From an uncultured Flavobacteriia bacterium (GTDB lineage: Bacteria > Bacteroidota > Bacteroidia > Flavobacteriales_D > Crocinitomicaceae), in contig CAIYXD010000005.1 of the NCBI GenBank assembly GCA_903930085.1, forward strand, positions 1-7,014: a stretch of DNA of 7,014 nt. The letters are read 5' to 3'. Both the position numbers and the translations under genes were made by a program. Under the pieces are notes generated by a model, which was given only the letters and a program-made list of their open reading frames with translations, was not told the origin of the DNA and searched no databases. This document shows positions 1-5,372 of the stretch, piece by piece. How positions within the stretch are numbered: the first letter of the stretch is position 1; every line of letters begins with the position of its first letter.

Positions 1-38
1 AATTGTGCCAAATAAAAAAAGTACTTTGTGCATTGGCA
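1..38 (-). terminator. Possible weak terminator after the esterase gene
   Basis: Immediately past the esterase stop codon, read on the minus strand, lies TGCCAA, then a short AAAGTACTTT palindrome running into a T7 tract, then TTGGCA. The outer hexamers (6-11 and 33-38) are perfectly complementary but enclose a 21-base loop, and the inner palindrome leaves no proper loop. A terminator role rests mainly on position and the T tract, so this is a tentative call. Confidence 0.25.
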
Positions 39-668
39 TCAAAGTTCTTCTACCAATTTTTGGATTAATTTGGGTTCAATGTCGTGCTTGCCATCGTAAC
101 TTAACGAAGTAAAGCCATGTAATTCGTAGGTTGCTCGCACTTCGTTTTGTTGTTCCAAGGAATAAAACGCGTCTTTTTCACCAATCACAAAATAATTAGT
201 AGCAGTTGTGGAATCGCTAATTTCTGTCTCCAATATTAAATCTGGTGGAAAAACACTCGCCCAAATAATAAGTTGATCGGCATTTAAATTTCCTTGAAAC
301 TGCCAACGTATAGCTGTTGGACCGCCTTGTGAGAAACCGACGAGCTGTTTTCTTTCAAATGTATATTTTGCACACAATTCAGTATCCAAGTCGTTTAGCC
401 AGTTCAGATTGTCTTGAATATCCGTTTCACGCTCTTCTTTTGTCATCCAAGAAGCGCCAACTCTTCCGGAAGATCCTGACAAGTAGAAACGGTGCATTCC
501 TTCCGGTGCAACGATGAAATAGTCATCCGATAAATGTTGAAATTTCCGAATAAAAAATTCTGCAAGTTGACCGTAACCATGCAGAACATATACGATTTGC
601 TTCGCTTTTAATGGATCTCCGTGGGTGAAATAGCGAAATGTTTTTGCTGAAGTTATTATTCCTTTCAT
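39..668 (-). CDS. Alpha/beta-hydrolase serine esterase (carboxylesterase/phospholipase-like)
   Basis: The 209-residue protein has no signal peptide and is probably a cytoplasmic hydrolase acting on carboxylic esters; the natural substrate cannot be told from sequence. Visible in order are a short first strand leading into H30-G-Y-G-Q (oxyanion-hole region), the nucleophile elbow G111-F-S-Q-G-G with Ser113, Asp166 in GEKDAF, and His195 in DGKHDI. Order and spacing fit a complete Ser-Asp-His triad of the small esterase/phospholipase (Abhydrolase_2/YpfH-like) family, whose members are usually around 200-230 residues, so the gene looks intact. The start is an ATG at 666-668, the first in the frame. 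It is transcribed away from the plus-strand hypothetical gene across a 70-base gap. Fold and triad are secure. Assignment to a particular esterase subfamily is inference. Confidence 0.85.
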   Translation of the reverse strand: MKGIITSAKTFRYFTHGDPLKAKQIVYVLHGYGQLAEFFIRKFQHLSDDYFIVAPEGMHRFYLSGSSGRVGASWMTKEERETDIQDNLNWLNDLDTELCAKYTFERKQLVGFSQGGPTAIRWQFQGNLNADQLIIWASVFPPDLILETEISDSTTATNYFVIGEKDAFYSLEQQNEVRATYELHGFTSLSYDGKHDIEPKLIQKLVEEL

Positions 669-722
669 TTGACGTGTATCTTCTATTCAAAAAAAACAAT
701 GCATTCTAAATTTTTTGTGAAT

Positions 723-738
723 CAAATGTATACTTTTG
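723..738. promoter_or_regulatory. Back-to-back -7-like promoter elements between divergent genes
   Basis: The 16 bases CAAATGTATACTTTTG contain TACTTTTG on the plus strand (731-738) and TACATTTG on the minus strand (730 down to 723). Both match the Bacteroidota -7 consensus TAnnTTTG, and together they form a near-palindrome centred on GTATAC with one mismatched pair. The minus-strand element would start the esterase mRNA near 719. The plus-strand one would start transcription at about 742, on the GTG proposed as the start of the next gene. I found no convincing -33 TTG at normal spacing for either: a TTG at 715-717 is only 13 bases from the plus-strand element. The match may therefore be partly fortuitous. 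Confidence 0.35.
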
Positions 739-741
739 TTT

Positions 742-1275
742 GTGCGAAAACTAGTTTCTTATAGTTTATTCTTTTTGGTAGCGTGGCAAATCATTGGTTT
801 TGTCGCCTATTTTGAATTTTCGCATTACCACCTAAAAAAAGAAATTAAGCTCGTTTTAAAGGAAGGAGTACCAAGAAATAAGCTTGTTATTTTTGAATTC
901 GATAAAAACCAATTGGAGGAATTGATTTGGTTGAAGAAAAATGAATTCAATTACCAAGGAAATCTTTTTGATGTCGTGCGTAGCCATGAAACTGCTGAAG
1001 GAAAAACCTACATGGAATGTATTTCAGACACACAGGAAACCCTGCTTTTTAAAAAATTAGAACAAACAGTTTCCATAAATTTAGGCGACGATCGTGATCC
1101 AACACCACTATCTAATTGGCTAAAAACGTTACATTTCCCATTGATTCTTGCCTTTTTTGAACTTAAAATTCCTAACTTCGATACAACTTCTTTACCAAAA
1201 TCTGCTTTTCACTTCGAAGAATCTGTTCTTCACATTACCGCTAAAATCGAATCTCCACCGCCAGAAAACGCATAG
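742..1275 (+). CDS. Membrane-anchored protein of unknown function upstream of the TonB receptor
   Basis: The function is not recognised. Using GTG at 742 the product has 177 residues: basic MRK, one hydrophobic segment at about residues 4-24 (LVSYSLFFLVAWQIIGFVAYF), then a mostly hydrophilic domain rich in Lys and Glu and a proline-rich end. This suggests an inner-membrane anchor or uncleaved signal with the rest in the periplasm. The frame has no ATG start near its 5' end. TTG at 736 is possible, but GTG at 742 sits where transcription from the TACTTTTG at 731-738 would begin and leaves a cleaner MRKL start. An ATG at 726 is in another frame and stops after 12 codons. From memory, similar small proteins (EIK..L..GVP, EF.Y.G, Y.C..D..E..LF) occur beside TonB-dependent receptors in Bacteroidota. 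The receptor gene follows after 61 bases on the same strand, so co-transcription and a related role are plausible but inferred. Confidence 0.7.
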   Translation: MRKLVSYSLFFLVAWQIIGFVAYFEFSHYHLKKEIKLVLKEGVPRNKLVIFEFDKNQLEELIWLKKNEFNYQGNLFDVVRSHETAEGKTYMECISDTQETLLFKKLEQTVSINLGDDRDPTPLSNWLKTLHFPLILAFFELKIPNFDTTSLPKSAFHFEESVLHITAKIESPPPENA

Positions 1276-1285
1276 AAATTATTTG

Positions 1286-1306
1286 GTTTGGATTTTGAAT
1301 CCAAAC
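1286..1306. promoter_or_regulatory. Perfect 9-bp inverted repeat ahead of the TonB-dependent receptor
   Basis: GTTTGGATT (1286-1294), a 3-base centre TTG and AATCCAAAC (1298-1306) form a perfect dyad beginning 10 bases after the preceding stop codon and ending 30 bases before the receptor ATG. In RNA it would be a compact hairpin; in DNA it is the size of a dimeric-repressor operator. No T run follows on the plus strand, so it is a poor intrinsic terminator for the upstream gene. It could be an attenuator, an RNA-processing or stability hairpin between two cistrons, or an operator. It does not resemble the classical Fur box that I know. Only the dyad itself is certain. Confidence 0.5.
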
Positions 1307-1336
1307 AATAGTTCGTTATTAACTAATTAATTTCAA

Positions 1337-3745
1337 ATGAAAAAAATAAGCATACTTTTAGTTTGCTTGTGTGCTGTTTTTATGGCACAGGCGCAAATTA
1401 TCACCATCGTAAATGAGCAAACACTTCAGCCCATTCAAGGTGTTGAAGTTGTTAAATGGAATGAAGGATATCCTTTTGCAATAACTGGCGAAGAGGGTAT
1501 AATTACGGTTAAAGATGTTTCAGAAACCCAAGAGATATACTTCAGAAAAAACGGTTACGATTTGTATTATACAACACTTTCCAAATTAAAAATTAATAAA
1601 TACACCGTTAAGCTAAAGGAGAAATACAACGAAATGGATGAGGTTGTTGTTTCTGCTAGCAGATTCGAAGAAAAGAAGAAAGATGTTGTACAAAAAATAC
1701 AAGTCATTCGAGCAACGGAAATACAAAGCCTGAATCAATCCTCTACTGCGGATGTACTTGCAAATGCAGGAAATATTATGGTTCAAAAGTCGCAATTAGG
1801 TGGCGGATCCCCAATAATTCGTGGGTTTGAGGCAAATAAAATATTGATTGTAGTGGATGGCATCCGAATGAATAATGCAATTTACCGCGGCGGACATCTA
1901 CAAAATGTTATTTCCTTGGATAATGCAATAATGGATCGTGTAGAAATTGTTTACGGTCCCGGATCAGTTGTGTATGGTTCGGATGCTTTGGGCGGTGTAA
2001 TGTCATTCTCCACAAAAAATCCAATTCTATCCACAAATGGTAAAACAAAGGTGAAAGCAAATGCTTATACGCGTTACATGTCGGTTGTTTCCGGCTATGC
2101 TGCGCATGCGGATGTTTCTGTCGGTAGAAAAAAATTCGGATCGCTAACTTCCTTCACGTATTCCAATTTTGGGGATTTACGCCAAGGCGCCAATCGGAAT
2201 CCCTCTGTTGGGAATTTTGGATCGCGACCTTGGTACGTGCAACAATTTAACGGGAAAGATTCTATGGTTGTTAACGCCGATACGAATTTACAAATTGGTT
2301 CAGGTTACGCACAATATGATGTGTTGCAGAAATTCCTGTTCAAACAAAACGAAAATGTAAAACATACGGTAAACCTGCAGTATTCCAGTTCTACAAATAT
2401 TGATCGGTATGATCGCTTGACGCAAATTTCTGCTGGAAAACCAAAGTTTGGCGAATGGTATTATGGTCCTCAAAATCGATTGTTAGCTTCTTACACTTTA
2501 GACATTTCAAAAAACACTATATTGTATGAAGAAGCCCGATTAATAGTTGGATACCAGCAAATTGAGGAGAGTAGAATTGACCGAAGATACCAGCAAATGG
2601 AGCAAAATAACCGTATTGAAAACTTGGATGTTTTCACTGCAAATCTGGATTTCGCAAAATTTGTAGGAAGACACGAAATTCGCTATGGAATAGAAGGTTG
2701 GTACAATAATGTTCAATCTACGGCTTTTGTAAAAGATATTTCAACTGGAATTGAATCTCCTTTGGATACGCGCTATGCTTCAGGAGGCGCTTCGATGAAT
2801 TCCATTGCGGTTTATGCGACGCATACCATTGAATTGAGCGAAAAATTTATTTTAAACGATGGCTTGCGCTTTTCAAATGTTGGACTGAATGCAAAATTTA
2901 CAGATACAACATTTTTTAATTTCCCCTTTAAAGAAGCAAAGCAAAACAACAATTCCTTGAATGGTTCGATTGGATTAATATATATGCCAACGGACGAATG
3001 TCGGGTTACAACAGCATTTTCAACTGGTTTCAGAGCGCCAAATGTGGATGATCTAAGCAAAGTGTTTGAATCTGTTGCGGGAACAGTTTTTGTCCCAAAT
3101 CCAAACGTGAAACCAGAGTACACCTACAACGCTGAGTTTGGAATATCCAATCAATTTGATAATGGTTTAACTGCTCACGTAACTGGTTTTTATACCTTGT
3201 ATCGCAACGCATTGACGGTTCAAAACTTTACGTTTGAAGGACAGGATTCCCTTTTGTATGCGGGAACAATGAGTAAAGTTGTCGCAATGACAAATTCAAA
3301 TAACGCCTATTTATATGGCTTGGAATTAGCGTTGAATGGTAGAATTAACAACAATGTTGTCGTGTATAGCACTTATAATTATACTCAAGCAAGAATTGTC
3401 ACCGATTCAATAGCGATTCCATTGGATCATATTCCACCGGCATTTGGGAAATTTGGGATTCAAATCATGGATAAAAAGTTCCGCGCAGATATATTTGTGC
3501 ACTACAGCGCTCGAAAACGAATTGCTGATTATAGTCCGTCGGGAGAAGATAACCAGGCGTTCGCTTTACCGGACGGAATGCCATCTTGGTTTTCTGTAAA
3601 TGCGCGATTGTCTTACCAATTCAATAAATACGTGTCGTTGCAAGTTGCTTGTGAGAATATTTTGGATCAGAACTACCGTGTGTTTGCATCTAATATTTCC
3701 GCTCCGGGAAGAAACTTTAATGTTACTTTGAGAGGATCGTTTTAA
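1337..3745 (+). CDS. TonB-dependent outer-membrane receptor, heme-receptor-like
   Basis: This complete 802-residue outer-membrane receptor would import a ligand using TonB-ExbBD energy. A signal peptide spans residues 1-19 with likely cleavage AQA|Q20. A small carboxypeptidase-regulatory-like beta domain follows at about 20-95 (VNEQTLQPIQGVEVVKWNEG). A TonB-box-like DEVVVSASR lies at 101-109 and the plug at about 110-228, with PIIRGFEANKILIVVDG, NNAIYRGGHLQNV (His187) and YGPGSVVYGSDALGG. The 22-strand barrel runs to a C-terminal aromatic residue (TLRGSF). The plug and the FRAP (565-568) and NPNV (588-591) boxes resemble the heme/hemoglobin receptor subfamily (HemR, HmuR). However, no His occurs in the 19 residues between the boxes, so heme is not a safe substrate call; vitamin B12 or an iron chelate is possible. 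The start is the ATG before MKKISILL. It probably shares a transcript with the small gene upstream, and I found no separate TAnnTTTG promoter for it. Confidence 0.9.
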   Translation: MKKISILLVCLCAVFMAQAQIITIVNEQTLQPIQGVEVVKWNEGYPFAITGEEGIITVKDVSETQEIYFRKNGYDLYYTTLSKLKINKYTVKLKEKYNEMDEVVVSASRFEEKKKDVVQKIQVIRATEIQSLNQSSTADVLANAGNIMVQKSQLGGGSPIIRGFEANKILIVVDGIRMNNAIYRGGHLQNVISLDNAIMDRVEIVYGPGSVVYGSDALGGVMSFSTKNPILSTNGKTKVKANAYTRYMSVVSGYAAHADVSVGRKKFGSLTSFTYSNFGDLRQGANRNPSVGNFGSRPWYVQQFNGKDSMVVNADTNLQIGSGYAQYDVLQKFLFKQNENVKHTVNLQYSSSTNIDRYDRLTQISAGKPKFGEWYYGPQNRLLASYTLDISKNTILYEEARLIVGYQQIEESRIDRRYQQMEQNNRIENLDVFTANLDFAKFVGRHEIRYGIEGWYNNVQSTAFVKDISTGIESPLDTRYASGGASMNSIAVYATHTIELSEKFILNDGLRFSNVGLNAKFTDTTFFNFPFKEAKQNNNSLNGSIGLIYMPTDECRVTTAFSTGFRAPNVDDLSKVFESVAGTVFVPNPNVKPEYTYNAEFGISNQFDNGLTAHVTGFYTLYRNALTVQNFTFEGQDSLLYAGTMSKVVAMTNSNNAYLYGLELALNGRINNNVVVYSTYNYTQARIVTDSIAIPLDHIPPAFGKFGIQIMDKKFRADIFVHYSARKRIADYSPSGEDNQAFALPDGMPSWFSVNARLSYQFNKYVSLQVACENILDQNYRVFASNISAPGRNFNVTLRGSF

Positions 3746-3752
3746 ACGAATA

Positions 3753-3782
3753 AAAATTAAACAAATAGAAATTAAACAAGGC
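3753..3782 (+). repeat. Two imperfect 15-bp tandem copies after the receptor gene
   Basis: The 11-mer AAATTAAACAA occurs at 3754-3764 and again at 3769-3779, a period of 15 bases. The second copy runs into the 5' arm of the terminator hairpin. This is probably a small local duplication in AT-rich intergenic DNA, and no function is implied. Confidence 0.5.
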
Positions 3783-3807
3783 GAAATCATTTTGACTTCG
3801 TCTTGTT
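3775..3807. terminator. Bidirectional terminator hairpin between convergent genes
   Basis: Arms at 3775-3785 (AACAAGGCGAA) and 3797-3807 (TTCGTCTTGTT) pair over 11 positions with one G-U wobble. After an A-C mismatch, TCA (3787-3789) pairs with TGA (3793-3795) around a TTT loop. On the plus strand the hairpin is followed by GTTTTATTT. On the minus strand it is followed by TAATTTCTATTTG, so both exits are T-rich. It lies 29 bases past the receptor stop and 3 bases past the lipoprotein stop, the expected place for one shared terminator serving both converging genes. Confidence 0.75.
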
Positions 3808-3810
3808 GTT

Positions 3811-4575
3811 TTATTTCTTCATTGTCATGTATTTACCTTCTTTTGGGTGGTAAAAAAAGCGAAAAACAAGTTCATCCGTTTTAGTTAGTTCCGGTTCATA
3901 CGTTGATACGTCGACTTCTTTTGTAGGTTGTTTTAGAATTGCCTTTTTCACAAGGATATCCTTCATTTCTGTCATCGTACCATCTCCGTACTCAAAATAA
4001 TAAGCTTCCGATGTGTTACTTGTTAGACCATCAAAATTTTTCCATTGAAAAACCCTTCTTGGAATATGGTTTGAGATCACGTAATAATCTTTGTACGACG
4101 CATTTTTTATTCGGAAATCAACTAAAATATCTTTGAATTTTTCCGATTGAATATTTTCGAAAGAAACAACTAATTCCGCCATAGGACTCGAAGGAATTGC
4201 AATTTGCGGAGAGATCATGTTTAGTCCACCATCGAATAAAAATATATAGTTAAAATTCCCCATAAAGCCGATTTCAGCCAATTTTGCAGTGTTTTTAGAC
4301 TTAGATGCTTCGTCCATGGCAAATTCCATTCTATTTACGGTAATAATTGCATCGATTTTTCCATCGTCATCCAAATGCTCCTTGTAAATTTTGTAGGTGT
4401 ATTTTTCCGTTGCTGGAATCGAAAGTTTACCTTCAATGTGCCTTCTAGCCATTTCTTCCACCGTTTGTTTGGAGGTATCTTCCTCAACTTCTTTGATTTC
4501 AGTTTCTTTTGGTTTCGCATCACCGCAAGAATATAAAAGTGCCAACGCAAAGCAGAAAATTAGTTTCTTCATCAT
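3811..4575 (-). CDS. Lipoprotein of unknown function with an acidic Ca-loop-like motif
   Basis: The 254-residue product starts with a type II signal peptide: MMKK, a hydrophobic run, then the lipobox-like L14-Y-S-C17, with Cys17 as the lipidated residue. Residues 18-37 are a charged, low-complexity linker (Lys/Glu/Asp/Thr), which suggests a tether holding the folded part away from a membrane. The rest has no enzyme signature I recognise. D69-D-D-G-K-I-D75 followed by a beta-like stretch (AIITVNR) resembles the calcium-binding loops of FG-GAP/VCBS-type repeats, but only one copy is clear. A second Met at codon 2 (4572) is an equally good start. The TATCTTTG element ends only 5 bases before the first ATG. 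The gene converges on the TonB receptor gene and diverges from ung. It is probably an envelope lipoprotein; inner, outer or surface location cannot be decided. Confidence 0.85.
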   Translation of the reverse strand: MMKKLIFCFALALLYSCGDAKPKETEIKEVEEDTSKQTVEEMARRHIEGKLSIPATEKYTYKIYKEHLDDDGKIDAIITVNRMEFAMDEASKSKNTAKLAEIGFMGNFNYIFLFDGGLNMISPQIAIPSSPMAELVVSFENIQSEKFKDILVDFRIKNASYKDYYVISNHIPRRVFQWKNFDGLTSNTSEAYYFEYGDGTMTEMKDILVKKAILKQPTKEVDVSTYEPELTKTDELVFRFFYHPKEGKYMTMKK

Positions 4576-4580
4576 AGCAG

Positions 4581-4609
4581 CAAAGATAAATGAAATGTTC
4601 TATTTGCAA
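4581..4609 (-). promoter_or_regulatory. Promoter of the lipoprotein gene (Bacteroidota type)
   Basis: On the minus strand, TTG (4609 to 4607) is followed after 18 bases by TATCTTTG (4588 to 4581), an exact match to TAnnTTTG at a spacing acceptable for the Bacteroidota primary sigma factor. The ATG comes 5 bases after the element. Transcription would therefore start at about 4577, giving a leader of only a few bases or none. The elements are seen directly; the start site is inferred. Confidence 0.6.
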
Positions 4610-4632
4610 TTGCTTCTAATGTGCTAATTTTG
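4603..4632 (+). promoter_or_regulatory. Promoter of ung (Bacteroidota type)
   Basis: TTTG at 4603-4606 is followed after 18 bases by TAATTTTG at 4625-4632, fitting the Bacteroidota TTTG/TAnnTTTG promoter. The expected start near 4636 leaves about 15 bases before the ATG at 4651. It also places the in-frame GTG at 4621 upstream of the transcript, which supports the shorter ung start. The -33 TTG abuts that of the divergent lipoprotein promoter, forming TTGCAA at 4604-4609. Confidence 0.6.
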
Positions 4633-4650
4633 AATCTAAATTTCAGAGAA

Positions 4651-5322
4651 ATGGAAATTGAATTGGAGAAATCCTGGAAAGAAGCATTGAAGGATGAAAT
4701 GTCTACATCCTATTTCAAGGATTTGATGGTATACGTTGAACAACAATACGTTGTAACGGGCGACCGCATTTTTCCGAAAAAATCAGAACTATTTCAAGCT
4801 TTAAATCTTTGTCCATTGGACAACGTAAAAGTCGTAATTCTTGGCCAAGATCCTTATCCAACCAAAGGATTTGCGCATGGATTATGTTTTTCGGTGGAAG
4901 AAACGGTTTTTCCATTTCCTAAAAGTTTGAATAATATTTTCAAAGAATTAGAAAGCGATACAGGAAAACCAATTCACGCAAATGGCAATCTGCGGCGTTG
5001 GGCGGAGCAAGGTGTTTTGTTATTAAATACAGTATTAACAGTAGAAGAAGGAAAGCCGGATAGCCATGCAGGCAAAGGCTGGGAACGCTTCACCGATGCG
5101 GTACTTTCAGTGATCAACCAAGAGCAAACGGAAATCGTTTATTTACTTTGGGGATCAAAAGCCCAAACGAAAGCAGAAAAATTGGATGCGCAGCGAAATT
5201 TAATTCTCAAAACGGTTCATCCCTCGCCATTGTCAGCATACCGCGGATTCTTTGGTTCCAAGCATTTTAGTCAAGCGAATAGCTATCTTTTGGCACATGG
5301 AAAAAAACCAATAATATGGTAG
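4651..5322 (+). CDS. ung: Uracil-DNA glycosylase, family 1
   Basis: The product removes uracil from DNA that arises by cytosine deamination or dUMP incorporation, the first step of base-excision repair, and acts in the cytoplasm on the chromosome. With ATG 4651 it has 223 residues, normal for the family. All hallmark residues are present: G65-Q-D-P-Y-P with catalytic Asp67 and Tyr69, Phe80 in GLCFSV for stacking on uracil, Asn126 in LLLNTVLTV for uracil recognition, and H190-P-S-P-L-S with His190 and the DNA-wedge Leu194. These align with E. coli Asp64, Tyr66, Phe77, Asn123, His187 and Leu191 at a constant offset of three. A GTG at 4621 would add 10 residues, but it precedes the predicted transcript start and the added residues do not resemble the family. 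hemE follows 50 bases downstream on the same strand and has its own -7-like element. Confidence 0.96.
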   Translation: MEIELEKSWKEALKDEMSTSYFKDLMVYVEQQYVVTGDRIFPKKSELFQALNLCPLDNVKVVILGQDPYPTKGFAHGLCFSVEETVFPFPKSLNNIFKELESDTGKPIHANGNLRRWAEQGVLLLNTVLTVEEGKPDSHAGKGWERFTDAVLSVINQEQTEIVYLLWGSKAQTKAEKLDAQRNLILKTVHPSPLSAYRGFFGSKHFSQANSYLLAHGKKPIIW

Positions 5323-5358
5323 TTATGTATTGGAACGATTCAAAATAAAAGGAATGAT

Positions 5359-5366
5359 TATCTTTG
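5359..5366 (+). promoter_or_regulatory. -7 promoter element directly ahead of hemE
   Basis: TATCTTTG matches TAnnTTTG exactly and ends 6 bases before the hemE ATG, the same arrangement as at the lipoprotein gene. The implied transcript would be leaderless or nearly so. No TTG is seen about 18-20 bases upstream; the nearest, 5330-5332, is 26 bases away. The promoter is therefore either weak or dependent on an activator, and hemE may also be read from the ung promoter. Confidence 0.45.
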
Positions 5367-5372
5367 TTGGCA

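Noticed and set aside
1148..1330. Open frame of 60 codons overlapping the end of the small membrane protein gene
   Set aside because: It lies mostly inside a real gene in another frame and its translation is low-complexity Asn/Leu without any recognisable motif; it has no promoter element of its own.
2812..3123. 103-codon minus-strand open frame inside the TonB receptor
   Set aside because: It is antisense to the conserved FRAP/NPNV region, whose coding is unambiguous; no start signal and no protein-like motif.
4621..4650. GTG at 4621 as the start of ung
   Set aside because: It lies upstream of the predicted transcript start and overlaps the promoter region; the ATG at 4651 gives family-typical length and N-terminus.
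5364..5372. TTG codons at 5364 and 5367 as the hemE start
   Set aside because: The first overlaps the TATCTTTG element, and the ATG at 5373 gives the expected MELKNDL start.
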